A DNA stretch of 64,000 nt. Origin: Alphaproteobacteria bacterium. Its GTDB lineage: Bacteria > Pseudomonadota > Alphaproteobacteria > Sphingomonadales > Emcibacteraceae. The translations under genes were made by a program, and so were the position numbers. The stretch spans positions 62,001 through 126,000 of the forward strand of contig JAUIDN010000001.1 in assembly GCA_030428615.1 (NCBI GenBank). The letters are read 5' to 3'. Under the pieces are notes generated by a model, which saw only the letters and a list, made by a program, of their open reading frames with translations, was not told the origin of the DNA and did not search any database. Shown piece after piece: positions 28,204 to 37,167 of the stretch (within the stretch, counting starts at the first letter, position 1; every line of letters starts with the position of its first letter).

Positions 28204-29771
28204 CAGAAGAAATCAGAGCACTCATATTTATATTTGCCATCGTTACGGGGCCTATCTACCTATTTCTTCGGTTTTCTTCGTCTCAAAATCTGAAAAAGGA
28301 AACCAAAGGCTGGATTATCGTCTGGTGTTGTACAACGGTTCTCGCTTTTCTATCACCGAACTTCTGGATATATGCGGCGTTTCTTTTTGTTGGTTTAAAT
28401 TATTATGCGGGACCAAACCCAATCCAGCGTATCTGTTTATTCTTTGTCCTGCTCCCTTCCCTTCCTGCGGCAACTATAGCAATACCTGGTTTCGGCCTGA
28501 TCAATTACCTTTTTTCTATCGGTCATCACCACGTTTTAATACTTTCATTACTGGTGCCACTAATACTCAAAAAATCGAACGGCATAACCATTAACCGTTC
28601 AGTGAATTTTATGCTGCTTCTATATTTCGCACTTTTGTTTATTGTTTTCCTACGGGATCAGACCATTACAGAAGTTCTGCGCAATAGCACTGTTCTGGTG
28701 ATCACCATGCTGATCCCTTTTTTTGCAATCAGCAAGACTGTAAAAACTTTGGAAGACTTCAAAAAAATCATGTTTGCAATCCTGTTCGGTATCTTGGTGC
28801 AAGCCACAATTGGTATCGCTGAAACCTTAAAAAGCTGGCATCTGTATAATGGGGTCGTGTTGTCGCTCGGTGTTGATTGGGGATTTGGTGGCTATCTGGG
28901 CAGGAATAACCTACTTCGCGCCTCCGGCGCACTCGGTCATCCAATTGCTCTTGGGTATATTTGTGTTATTGGTTTAGCAATGATCATGCAATTTTATGAT
29001 AAAAAAAAGAGATCAGCGGTTAAACTTTATTGGCTGTTTGTAGCCATATTGACTGGAGGGCTGGTAGCCACGTTATCCCGCGGGCCCTGGGTTGGGGCCG
29101 CCTTAGCTATTCTAGCTTATATTTTAAGCGGTCAGAAAGCACTCAACAAACTCGTTAAATTAGGAATGGCCGGCCTTGTTGCGCTTGTGATTCTTTCCGC
29201 CACACCTACCGGACAAAGCTTCATTGACTTGATCCCGTTTGTTAGCAGTGATGAAGAAAGCCACGCAGCGAGTACTATAAGTTATCGCCAAAGACTGATG
29301 GAACAGTCATGGATTGTGATAAAGCGGAATCCGATTTTTGGCACTGCCGATTTCCTTGATACCCCGGAAATGGAAAGCATGCGCCAAGGTGAAGGTATAA
29401 TTGATATCGTGAACACTTATCTCTCTGTGGCGCTTGAAACTGGTTTGGTCGGACTTTCAATTTTTCTTTCAATTTTTCTAATTCCCTTAGCGCGATTATA
29501 TAAAATGCTACCTAAGTTAAAAGGAAATATAGAACTGAATGATTGGCTGATAAAAAACCGCGTTTTGATGGCCATGATAGTCGGCGTGATGTTTACAATC
29601 TTTACAGCCAGCAGCATCGGGGTTATCCCCATCTATTATTGGAGCATGCTAGGATTGGCTTGCGCATTTGTAAAGGCGGCACGAACGGAACTATTAAAAC
29701 AAATTATGATGAAAAATAACGAACAGATGCCCCTTAAACATACCCCCGCCACTCATCATCAGACTTATTAA
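28200..29771 (+). CDS. O-antigen ligase/polymerase (Wzy-like) membrane protein
   Basis: A 523-residue protein with about 11-12 transmembrane segments and a large periplasmic loop near residues 345-410 (SYRQRLMEQSWIVIKRNPIFG), the arrangement of the Wzy_C/WaaL superfamily that polymerises or ligates lipid-linked glycans. In this locus a Wzy-type EPS polymerase is the most likely role because a flippase and Wzc are present. The last 38 bases overlap the 3' end of the opposite-strand kinase gene. Confidence 0.78.
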   Translation: MTEEIRALIFIFAIVTGPIYLFLRFSSSQNLKKETKGWIIVWCCTTVLAFLSPNFWIYAAFLFVGLNYYAGPNPIQRICLFFVLLPSLPAATIAIPGFGLINYLFSIGHHHVLILSLLVPLILKKSNGITINRSVNFMLLLYFALLFIVFLRDQTITEVLRNSTVLVITMLIPFFAISKTVKTLEDFKKIMFAILFGILVQATIGIAETLKSWHLYNGVVLSLGVDWGFGGYLGRNNLLRASGALGHPIALGYICVIGLAMIMQFYDKKKRSAVKLYWLFVAILTGGLVATLSRGPWVGAALAILAYILSGQKALNKLVKLGMAGLVALVILSATPTGQSFIDLIPFVSSDEESHAASTISYRQRLMEQSWIVIKRNPIFGTADFLDTPEMESMRQGEGIIDIVNTYLSVALETGLVGLSIFLSIFLIPLARLYKMLPKLKGNIELNDWLIKNRVLMAMIVGVMFTIFTASSIGVIPIYYWSMLGLACAFVKAARTELLKQIMMKNNEQMPLKHTPATHHQTY

Positions 29772-30546
29772 GCACGGTACCAAGCAGGTTTTTAGAACTC
29801 AGAAGACGCATGCTTTCCTCAATTTCCGATTTGGAACACATACCATTTCCAACGACAAGTAACACACAGTCAACATTCGGTAAGAACGCAATCGCATCAT
29901 CGGTCGCAAGAAGCGGCGGCAAATCAAATATTATGATCCGCGATTCGTATCTGTGCTTAACCTCTTCAACAAATGACCTCATCTTGTTTGAAGACATTAA
30001 TGTAGAGCTGTCCTTATAGGCTTTATTATTTGGCAGTACGACTAACCTCGGCACGGCCGGATTAACCAGCATTTCATCAAGTTCCACCTTGTCGTCAAAA
30101 TAATCCATAATGGAATGATCAACCTTAAGGCCCAGGTTTTTTGCCACTTCTGGTTTTTTTAAATCAAAATCCGCAAGCATGATCGAAAAATCATTATAAC
30201 GAGCCATGGAAATGGCCAGATTGACCGATATCACGGTCTTACCGCACCCTTGCGTCGGAGACGTCACGGCGATTGTTTTCCATCCATTTTGTTGCATTTT
30301 CGAGATAATTTTTGTTCTCAGAATATCAAAAATTGTCGATTTTACATCCTGCTGATTATAAACAATAATGCGATTTTTCTCGAGATGCGGCCCATCCAGT
30401 TCAACAGTTTTTGTGCTCACATACGAGAATTCGTCAAGGTCGGCCTCTCGCCCGTTCGCGTTTACACGTCCTCTTTTCATGGCCTTGAGATCATTGGGCT
30501 GATTATGCTTTTTTACTTTTTCAATTGCTCGTTTTATTCGCTCCAT
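29734..30546 (-). CDS. BY-type tyrosine kinase for EPS export
   Basis: A 270-residue cytosolic kinase of the CpsD/CapB class that partners a separate Wzc-like membrane protein. It has Walker A SPTQGCGKT (96-104), Walker A-prime MLADFDLKKP (123-132) and Walker B IIIFDLPP (204-211). The C-terminus ends WRGYV with a single Tyr269 instead of the usual Tyr cluster. It is the last gene of a four-gene export operon, 25 bases after the chain-length gene. Confidence 0.9.
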   Translation of the reverse strand: MERIKRAIEKVKKHNQPNDLKAMKRGRVNANGREADLDEFSYVSTKTVELDGPHLEKNRIIVYNQQDVKSTIFDILRTKIISKMQQNGWKTIAVTSPTQGCGKTVISVNLAISMARYNDFSIMLADFDLKKPEVAKNLGLKVDHSIMDYFDDKVELDEMLVNPAVPRLVVLPNNKAYKDSSTLMSSNKMRSFVEEVKHRYESRIIIFDLPPLLATDDAIAFLPNVDCVLLVVGNGMCSKSEIEESMRLLSSKNLLGTVLNKSDDEWRGYV

Positions 30547-30571
30547 GGGGAGACCCTTTCAAATTCAAACA

Positions 30572-32158
30572 TCAGCTGATCCGTGACCAAACCTTGAAGA
30601 AAAATATATCAAGCGGAAGATATAAAAAATGAACAAGAACCAGTGCACAGACAACGCTGGCAACCGAAAACCCGGCGACAACCTTTACACGGTTCTTGGT
30701 TTTCAGCGTTTCTTCCCACGTTTCTATATATGGAATATTGGCAAGCGGCTGTTGTTGTACGGCTTCGGTAAGCCTCGCCATGCCGTACACACTTCCATCA
30801 ATCATCTCTATAAGAAAAATTGCGCCAATACCGGAAGCAACCGCCAGGAAGAACCCAAGAACCATTATTTTTTTTCTGTTGGGCCGTATTGGTGTTTCCG
30901 CGAGAACCGGTGGTTCCAACACAAGAAACCTCTCAGCCTTCTTCTCTTCTTCAAGACTTTCTGAAAGTTGCGCATCCATCAGTTTCGCTTTGATACTTTC
31001 ATATTGCTGCAGCGCATTTTCATAACCACGATTAAGTGCTCGTAATCCGCGCTCCACTTGAGGAGTTTGAATAATTGTTTGCTCGAGTTCAGCAATATTC
31101 TGTTCAATTTCCTGCTTCAACAGTTTTTGCGTCTCAATGGTTTCGTCAATAGAATTCATTCTCGCCTGTATCTTTGCAGCAACCGGATCACCAATAATTC
31201 CTTCAGACTCTTCTGAACCTCCTTCACCATTTGCGATGGTTTCTTTTAACTGGCTGATTTTTCGTTTAAGAGAAACTATATCCGGATGAGACGCTCCGTA
31301 CACCGTTGATTTCTCAAGAAGCTGCGCCTCCAGCTTTGCAAGCTCCTGCTCTGGATTAAGCGATATTTCGGTTTGACCATTCCCAGAACTATAAGTTACG
31401 GATGACAAATCAATTTCCAGAAGACTTCTTTGCGATTCAAGAGTTTTGATATTTAAATCTATATCCTCCGCTGCTCTGATGGCGCGTTCCCTTTGATTAA
31501 TTCTAAGGTCAAGATGCTCAGGCAGCGCAGCGCTATTTTCCTGTTTAAAATCGGCAACCTGATTTTCTATAGCCTCGAGTTCATTTTTTAATTTGATTGT
31601 TTCATTATTTAAAAAATCCGTGGTCTCGGACGCTCTGGAAATTCTGTTTTTTAGATTTTCATCAAGAAAAAGGGTAACAAACTCATTTGCAACACTAAAT
31701 GCCAAATTCGGCTTATCATGTTCAACGGATATTTTAAAAGCAATGGCCGTCCGCGCGTTATTTTGCTGCCCCTGAACGTTAGCACTTATTATTTCAACCC
31801 CCACCATACTTCTCATTCGCTCGACGAGCTGCGAAGCGGGAACACTGCGTCGTTCATTACCAAAAAGATTGAATTTATCAATTATTCTAAGGAGATTTTC
31901 ACGTATCATAACCCGTTGAGTTATCACACCAATTCGTTCATCCGCATAACTGGTTACCGTTGACTGAACAAAATTATCCGGAATTTGCTGAGATTCAACC
32001 ATGATCGTGCCAGTGGATTGATAAACCGGCGCCATAAAAGCAGAAACACCGATACTGACCGTTAAAACAAGCACAAAAGGAATTATCAGATAAAGATATC
32101 GCCGCTTCAATATAGCGAGATAATCTCTTAACGTTAATTCTGCTTCCGTATATTCCAT
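30572..32158 (-). CDS. Wzc/GumC-like polysaccharide chain-length determinant
   Basis: A 528-residue inner-membrane polysaccharide co-polymerase without a kinase domain. Helix 1 is at about 20-40 (YLIIPFVLVLTVSIGVSAF), a long periplasmic region with coiled coil runs through ~180-410, helix 2 is at ~428-448, and an additional hydrophobic segment lies near the C-terminus (VASVVCALVLVHFLYL). The Pro-rich PPVLAETPIRPNRK motif before helix 2 is typical. It works with the kinase downstream and the Wza-like exporter upstream to set chain length and gate export. Confidence 0.9.
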   Translation of the reverse strand: MEYTEAELTLRDYLAILKRRYLYLIIPFVLVLTVSIGVSAFMAPVYQSTGTIMVESQQIPDNFVQSTVTSYADERIGVITQRVMIRENLLRIIDKFNLFGNERRSVPASQLVERMRSMVGVEIISANVQGQQNNARTAIAFKISVEHDKPNLAFSVANEFVTLFLDENLKNRISRASETTDFLNNETIKLKNELEAIENQVADFKQENSAALPEHLDLRINQRERAIRAAEDIDLNIKTLESQRSLLEIDLSSVTYSSGNGQTEISLNPEQELAKLEAQLLEKSTVYGASHPDIVSLKRKISQLKETIANGEGGSEESEGIIGDPVAAKIQARMNSIDETIETQKLLKQEIEQNIAELEQTIIQTPQVERGLRALNRGYENALQQYESIKAKLMDAQLSESLEEEKKAERFLVLEPPVLAETPIRPNRKKIMVLGFFLAVASGIGAIFLIEMIDGSVYGMARLTEAVQQQPLANIPYIETWEETLKTKNRVKVVAGFSVASVVCALVLVHFLYLPLDIFFFKVWSRIS

Positions 32159-32180
32159 TTAAATCCAGCCTTCTAGTATA

Positions 32181-33305
32181 TTAATATTGAAGTGAGATAA
32201 AGAAAGAATTAGATATACCCCAGTCGTTTGAAAGTCCAATACGTTGGCGACGTAACCGGTATGAGAATCTGACCTGTAAATCTTCAATAACTTCAAAACT
32301 AACCCAAGGGCTCAAGCCGATAAATTCATCGTTAAGGCTGAGCAGATTATTTAATCCTTTGCTTCTACGCCAAGACGCCTCAACCCCCATGTTCGTACCT
32401 TCGGAATAATTATAGGTTGTCCCTACAGCAATGGATTCTGTCTGTCTTAACCCACCAAGGCCACTTGGTGTGATCTCCCTTGCAGCCCGCAACGAAAACT
32501 GATTATTTTCAAGCTGATGTGTAATTTCTGCAACCGCGCTCCACCTGAATGTATCTTCCAAATATGTCGCACCACCTGTAATTGTGATAACCGTATCTTC
32601 CGTCAGTTGATGACTAATGCCTGCCAGATAACTGAAGCTGTCATAAGATGCCGCAAGTCCCGCCTGCGGTTCAAAATGCAGATACCCGAAATCCTGCACA
32701 AGCGAAGTCCTTTCATCTATCGCAATATCAACGCCTGCACCCGCATTATTGGACCAGAAATTATTAAAATTCATCGTCGAATAATCGATAAGCTGAAAAT
32801 TGTCTGACAACCTGAATGTAATTGTTTCGCTCAAGTCATTGGCATAACCGAAAGAGGCATGCGCGCGATCCCTTGTCGCATTATTTAAAAATCGACCGGT
32901 ATCTTCAAATTCAGTGTCAAAAACCGACTGATGATCGTAACCGGCGCCAAGGGAAAGAGTAGAATACTCATACTGATAATTACCCTGAACATTGCCGCCA
33001 TATGTAAATCGGTCCGCCTCAACAGCTTCATCAGAAGATTTGCTATAAGTTCCTGTTGCGGTGAAAATTGTTTGCGAACCTTCGTCCTCGACAATAAAAC
33101 TTGCCGTTGGCGTCACCCGATACAGATACAGTGATCTTTTGTTTGTCGTGCTCAAGTATCTGTTGTCATCGTAACTTGCTTCAGCACTAATGCCAAGGTC
33201 CACACTTGATTCCGCCCCAACCGCATTTTGACAGCCAATTAACGCAATAGTGCTTATACCTGCCGCCAATGCGTTTAACTTTGTTATTGATTTTTTTTCT
33301 GGCAC
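32181..33305 (-). CDS. Outer-membrane beta-barrel of exosortase/EPS locus
   Basis: A 374-residue protein with a signal peptide (residues ~1-31, ending AVGA) and alternating hydrophobic/polar strands throughout, ending FFISLQY with the aromatic terminus of outer-membrane barrels. It matches in position and size the barrel proteins found with XrtA-type EPS clusters. The start codon is GTG with AGGG 8 bases upstream. It probably forms a channel or scaffold for EPS passage. Sequence identity to a named family is weak. Confidence 0.72.
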   Translation of the reverse strand: MPEKKSITKLNALAAGISTIALIGCQNAVGAESSVDLGISAEASYDDNRYLSTTNKRSLYLYRVTPTASFIVEDEGSQTIFTATGTYSKSSDEAVEADRFTYGGNVQGNYQYEYSTLSLGAGYDHQSVFDTEFEDTGRFLNNATRDRAHASFGYANDLSETITFRLSDNFQLIDYSTMNFNNFWSNNAGAGVDIAIDERTSLVQDFGYLHFEPQAGLAASYDSFSYLAGISHQLTEDTVITITGGATYLEDTFRWSAVAEITHQLENNQFSLRAAREITPSGLGGLRQTESIAVGTTYNYSEGTNMGVEASWRRSKGLNNLLSLNDEFIGLSPWVSFEVIEDLQVRFSYRLRRQRIGLSNDWGISNSFFISLQY

Positions 33306-33330
33306 TTTATTAACCCTTTATCACTATTTC

Positions 33331-33894
33331 CTATGGTACGATGACCACATCGCCGGCTTTGAGTATAAACCCCATGGATTCAATACTTTTCCCTGACAAC
33401 AGGTCATCATAATTATATTCAAAATAGTGAACCACACCATTTTCAATACGTTGTATTTTAATGCTGTTCCCGTCGGCAAAACGGTCAAGTCCTCCCGCGA
33501 GACTTAACACCTGGGAAACAGTCATTTCTGAGTTCATGATAAATTCGCCAGGCTGGACAACTTTACCAATTACAAACACTCTGTTTCCGCCAACGGAATT
33601 AATCAAAACAGTCACTTCCGCGCCCGGGACATGATCTTCCAGTTTTTGCTCAATAATATTTTCAAGCTCTACACTTGACACCCCCACGACGCTCACACTT
33701 CCAATGAGTGGAAATGTAATCTTTCCGTCGGGAAGCACGATAACCTGTTTATCAAGCGTTTCCTCACGCCAAACCGAAATATGCAGCTCATCACCCGGAT
33801 TCAATGTATATGCCGCAGCAATTTGCGCATTAGAATTTAAAATGCTTGCAAAAAACGTGCTTATTACAGCAGCTACAATAGTTATGGATCTCAT
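33331..33894 (-). CDS. Wza/GumB-like polysaccharide export protein
   Basis: A 187-residue periplasmic/outer-membrane exporter. A signal peptide (to about residue 24, SNAQIAAA) is followed by the Poly_export domain (YTLNPGDELHISVWREETL, LPDGKITFPLIG) and an SLBB domain (NRVFVIGKVVQPGEF). No lipobox is present, so it is not a canonical Wza lipoprotein. First gene of the wza-barrel-wzc-kinase operon, with its promoter in the 248-base gap upstream. Confidence 0.92.
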   Translation of the reverse strand: MRSITIVAAVISTFFASILNSNAQIAAAYTLNPGDELHISVWREETLDKQVIVLPDGKITFPLIGSVSVVGVSSVELENIIEQKLEDHVPGAEVTVLINSVGGNRVFVIGKVVQPGEFIMNSEMTVSQVLSLAGGLDRFADGNSIKIQRIENGVVHYFEYNYDDLLSGKSIESMGFILKAGDVVIVP

Positions 33895-34086
33895 CTGATA
33901 CTCACCCGGCTCATTTAATAGATATCGACAATTTATAATATATATTGTTCTTATAAAATAAAATAATTAACAATTGATAAGTAACATTATTAAAGTTTGA
34001 TTGCAAAAAAACCATATAACCTATTTATCAATAGGAATAAATCATATACTGGGAAATAATGGTGAAATTCAGGTGAAAACAAAAAA

Positions 34087-34110
34087 ATAAGGGAGATCTC
34101 TCTCCCTTAT
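34087..34110 (-). terminator. Rho-independent terminator after first VPLPPA gene
   Basis: A perfect 10-bp stem ATAAGGGAGA / TCTCCCTTAT closes a TCTC loop. Read on the minus strand it is followed by a run of seven T after the stem, the classic intrinsic terminator. The plus-strand side is also T-rich, so it may act in both directions. It separates the VPLPPA genes from the export operon. Confidence 0.85.
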
Positions 34111-34142
34111 ATTATTTTTCCATTGAGGAATGGTACTCAGTA

Positions 34143-34646
34143 CTAACTTTTTTTAATTCTTCTACGCCGCGCCAGATATCCTAACCCAAACATCGCTGAC
34201 ATAAATACGACAACTGACGGCGGCAACGGATTTGAAATAAGCTCAGGCCCTTTGATCCAACGACTTGTAATTTCCAGCACATATTCAGCGTGGCACGCAA
34301 TTGCAATCCAGAATTCCTGATCGATAATTGCCCCCAAATCATCCGTTAAAACAAAGGTGTTCAATTCAATAAGATTATCGCCATCTCTAATGCTCCACAC
34401 AGCCGTCAAATCTGCCAATGAAGCTGGGGGTATTATCCCTGCAAAATCATCTGAATCGTAATGAACATCATATTCATCATCTGGAAAGATATCGTACGTA
34501 CCATTTATATTTTCCCAGTCAATTGGGCTTCCGAATATGTATGGGAGCGTATCGACAACATTGATCGTAGCTGCTTTTGCACCGGATGTGACCGTACATA
34601 ATACTGCAAGAAAACTGATTACAACGATTTTAACTTTACTGATCAT
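34143..34646 (-). CDS. VPLPPA-CTERM sorted protein, variant motif
   Basis: A 167-residue exported protein with a signal peptide (1-25, ending AKA) and a C-terminal exosortase signal: NPLPPS at 139-144, a hydrophobic helix, then ARRRR. The mature domain is acidic and of unknown function, with a single Cys118. The frame is open to 34673, but the ATG at 34646 with AGGAA is preferred. It is the probable substrate of the exosortase at 12018-13580. It follows the other VPLPPA gene by 132 bases and ends at a strong terminator. Confidence 0.85.
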   Translation of the reverse strand: MISKVKIVVISFLAVLCTVTSGAKAATINVVDTLPYIFGSPIDWENINGTYDIFPDDEYDVHYDSDDFAGIIPPASLADLTAVWSIRDGDNLIELNTFVLTDDLGAIIDQEFWIAIACHAEYVLEITSRWIKGPELISNPLPPSVVVFMSAMFGLGYLARRRRIKKS

Positions 34647-34737
34647 CGACTTCGTTCCTGGCTGCACCAACATTAAGAGATACTTGTTCGGTAAAGCATA
34701 AACAAAAGAACATTCATGCTTGAAACTTATAGGGTGG

Positions 34738-34763
34738 TAGAGGTGCGTTAAACCGCACCTCTA
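34738..34763. repeat. Perfect hairpin between the two VPLPPA genes
   Basis: TAGAGGTGCG and CGCACCTCTA form a perfect 10-bp stem with a 6-base loop. It lacks a T-run on the minus strand, so it is not a strong intrinsic terminator. It may stabilise the 3' end of the upstream transcript or weaken read-through into the second gene. Confidence 0.55.
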
Positions 34764-34778
34764 ATCCAAAAAATCGTC

Positions 34779-35306
34779 TTAAGAAAAAAGGGCTTTCTGT
34801 TTTCTTCTTCTGCGAGCAAGGAAACCAACACCAAGCATTGCAGTAGAGAAAGCAATCACAGCTGGTGGAAGCGGAACCGCTGAGACACCAATTGAATAGT
34901 TACTATCGCCAAAAAATGTTCCTGTTACAGTAAGAACATATTGCTGACCGGAAACCATAGCTTCCCAGAAAGGTGTCATTGTAGTATCTTCTACGCCAGC
35001 ATTATCCGTAAACAGATATGAATTTCCTGATCCAGTTGTCCAACTAAACAGAAGGTCTCTAACACCATTCACCGGATTAGATGTATCAACATCAAATTTA
35101 ACATCCCCGGTAAAATTAGAATTGAATGTGAAAGTGTGCGAAAATGGCACTTCCCCTGAAGCACTAACCACGGTGTATGAAAATACATCATTTACGTTCA
35201 CTGCAGTAACGATCGGCGGCACAACCACCGCTGCGCTCGCTGTACTCACCATATATACAAGCGAAAGAAGTGCTGCACTTATAGTAATATAAATCTTTTT
35301 TAACAT
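34779..35306 (-). CDS. VPLPPA-CTERM sorted protein
   Basis: A 175-residue exported protein. Residues 1-25 form the signal peptide (STASA cleavage). The mature part (FTFNSNFTGDVKFDVDT) is beta-rich and low in charge. The C-terminus carries VPLPP at 144-148, a hydrophobic segment to about 163 and LARRRRKQK, a complete VPLPA-CTERM tripartite signal. It has a strong GAGGAA ribosome site 7 bases before ATG and a sigma-54 promoter about 70-85 bases upstream. It is probably a surface or EPS-associated protein released by the exosortase. Confidence 0.9.
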   Translation of the reverse strand: MLKKIYITISAALLSLVYMVSTASAAVVVPPIVTAVNVNDVFSYTVVSASGEVPFSHTFTFNSNFTGDVKFDVDTSNPVNGVRDLLFSWTTGSGNSYLFTDNAGVEDTTMTPFWEAMVSGQQYVLTVTGTFFGDSNYSIGVSAVPLPPAVIAFSTAMLGVGFLARRRRKQKALFS

Positions 35307-35616
35307 AATACGTTCCTCAACGGTTATTTTACTTTTATGTATTAATTGGGTTTTTCCAATAACAGGTAGAGATATGCAATAACTGTGCCAAAATCTTTTT
35401 TACCTTTATAATCAATACTTTAACTTATCACCGATATACTCCAAAAACTACAATTGTAAAGATTCTTAACAGTTTACTTATCCAATTCCTACTTTGGGAC
35501 ACTTGCATTTTTCAAGCAATTATCTTCACCCGAAACTCAAGGCGACAATATAGTATTTTTTTTGAAATGAACATAAAATTCTTGTTAAATTTTATAAAAA
35601 ACAATCGTTATTCTGA
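35307..35616. other. AT-rich intergenic region between VPLPPA and WcaJ-like genes
   Basis: This 310-base stretch separates two divergent genes. It holds the sigma-54 site (35375-35390), a TACAATTGTA palindrome at 35449-35458 that might be an activator site, and A/T tracts just upstream of 35617. I see no open reading frame or RNA gene in it. A sigma-70 promoter for the plus-strand gene is expected but no convincing pair of hexamers stands out. Confidence 0.6.
35375..35390 (-). promoter_or_regulatory. Sigma-54 (RpoN) promoter of the VPLPPA gene
   Basis: The minus strand reads TGGCAC-AGTTA-TTGCA, an exact match to the TGGCAC-N5-TTGCA core with GG and GC separated by 10 bases. Transcription would begin about 12 bases downstream of the GC, leaving a leader of roughly 60 bases before the ATG at 35306. 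This fits the known RpoN/PrsR control of PEP-CTERM genes in some exosortase species. The regulator genes are not in this window. Confidence 0.8.
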
Positions 35617-37167
35617 TTGACCAAAAAAAATATAAGTTTATTAATCGCTTATTCATCATCTCACAGTAAAATTACGCAAATATTTCGCAGGGAAAATATA
35701 AAAAGGTCACAGAAATTGCACGAGACCACAAAAAAAACGACATCTGATTCACGGAGTACTGCAAAAAACATCCCAATTTCCCATGCTGTCCTTACCGGAT
35801 TGTATGTCATGTTTGACGGATTGTGGATCGCATTAAGTGGTGCCGTTTGCTACTATCTGATATTCGGTTTATCGGTAGTTAATTCCAAAATATATACTTC
35901 AGCAATCATTTTTGTCGTTTTCTGTTCCTGGTTTCTTTCCCACTTTGCAAGTCTTTATACCTTCGAAACCTTCATTACACCGTTTCAAAACATTTCCAAA
36001 TTTCTTGTGGTTCTGGTAACGGCCTTTTGCCTTTTTATATCCATTGCTTTTTCTTTGGATGTAACAGATTATTTTTACCGAAATTGGATGGGATATTTTG
36101 CCATCAGTTCAACATTCCTTGTGATTTTAGGCAGGGTTATGGGCTACTACTTAATAACCTTCATGGCTAAGCACAGGCTTTTTGCGAGAAATGTAATTAT
36201 TGTTGGCGGTGATAAACGGGCGGAAATGTTGATTGAAAAAATTGATAGCGAAAATCCAAAGCTTAACAAGATTCTTGGAATATTCGATGATCGTAGTGAC
36301 AGAATTGGACCTGAGGTATGCGGCTATCCGGTTTTGGGGAACCTTGATGAATTGAGAAACTATATTCGAAATAATAACGTCGATGACGTAATTATAACAT
36401 TGCCCTGGAGCGCCGATACAAGACTTTACGATATAGCCCGTAAATTGCGGGTTCTTCCCGTTCATATTTACTTAAGCTCTGATCTTGTGGGATATAAAAT
36501 TCCCTATAAACCATCTACGAATCATTTCATTGGTGTGCCAATGATCGAAGTTGTCAGAACACCATTTTCTGACTGGATGATCTTCATAAAAAAAATTGAA
36601 GATATTATCCTTTCTCTGATCGCATTGATTATCTTTGCTCCGTTAATGTTGCTTATAGCTGCTGCAATTTGGCTTGAAAGCCCAGGACCGGTGATTTTCA
36701 AACAAAAACGATATGGCTATAACAACAAAATATTTGAAATCTATAAATTCCGCTCCATGGCCCATAATCCGGCGCCAGAAGAAAAAACCATGCAGGCAAC
36801 CAAGAATGACAGTCGAATAACGCGCGTAGGAAATTTCATAAGAAAAACAAGCCTTGATGAATTGCCACAAATATTTAACGTCCTTAACGGCAGCATGTCA
36901 CTTGTTGGTCCCCGCCCCCACGCCGTTGACCATAATGAAGATTATGCCAAAGTCATTGACGGGTATTTTGCCCGCCACCGGGTAAAACCGGGAATAACCG
37001 GCTGGGCACAAATTAACGGCTTTCGCGGCATAACGGATACGGTCGATAAAATGCGTAGCCGAGTGGAATATGACGTCTACTACGCGGAAAACTGGTCATT
37101 ATTCTTTGATCTTCAAATCCTGCTTGGCACCGTTTTTGTTGGCTTCATCAACAAAAACGCGCATTGA
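35617..37167 (+). CDS. Undecaprenyl-phosphate sugar-phosphate transferase (WcaJ-like)
   Basis: A 516-residue initiating enzyme that loads a hexose-1-phosphate onto undecaprenyl phosphate. It has about four N-terminal membrane helices, a Rossmann-like middle ([15 protein letters not shown]), a further helix ([19 protein letters not shown]) and the catalytic C-terminal domain with [21 protein letters not shown] and [15 protein letters not shown]. The TTG start at 35617 has no clear ribosome site and the first ~45 residues are unusually basic, so the true start may be internal. It is single and convergent with glpT, stops abutting. Confidence 0.92.
   Translation: MTKKNISLLIAYSSSHSKITQIFRRENIKRSQKLHETTKKTTSDSRSTAKNIPISHAVLTGLYVMFDGLWIALSGAVCYYLIFGLSVVNSKIYTSAIIFVVFCSWFLSHFASLYTFETFITPFQNISKFLVVLVTAFCLFISIAFSLDVTDYFYRNWMGYFAISSTFLVILGRVMGYYLITFMAKHRLFARNVIIVGGDKRAEMLIEKIDSENPKLNKILGIFDDRSDRIGPEVCGYPVLGNLDELRNYIRNNNVDDVIITLPWSADTRLYDIARKLRVLPVHIYLSSDLVGYKIPYKPSTNHFIGVPMIEVVRTPFSDWMIFIKKIEDIILSLIALIIFAPLMLLIAAAIWLESPGPVIFKQKRYGYNNKIFEIYKFRSMAHNPAPEEKTMQATKNDSRITRVGNFIRKTSLDELPQIFNVLNGSMSLVGPRPHAVDHNEDYAKVIDGYFARHRVKPGITGWAQINGFRGITDTVDKMRSRVEYDVYYAENWSLFFDLQILLGTVFVGFINKNAH

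Noticed and set aside
28200-29771. WaaL O-antigen ligase for LPS
   Set aside because: Fold is shared, but the flippase, Wzc/Wza exporter and exosortase context favours a Wzy-type EPS polymerase; left as ambiguous.
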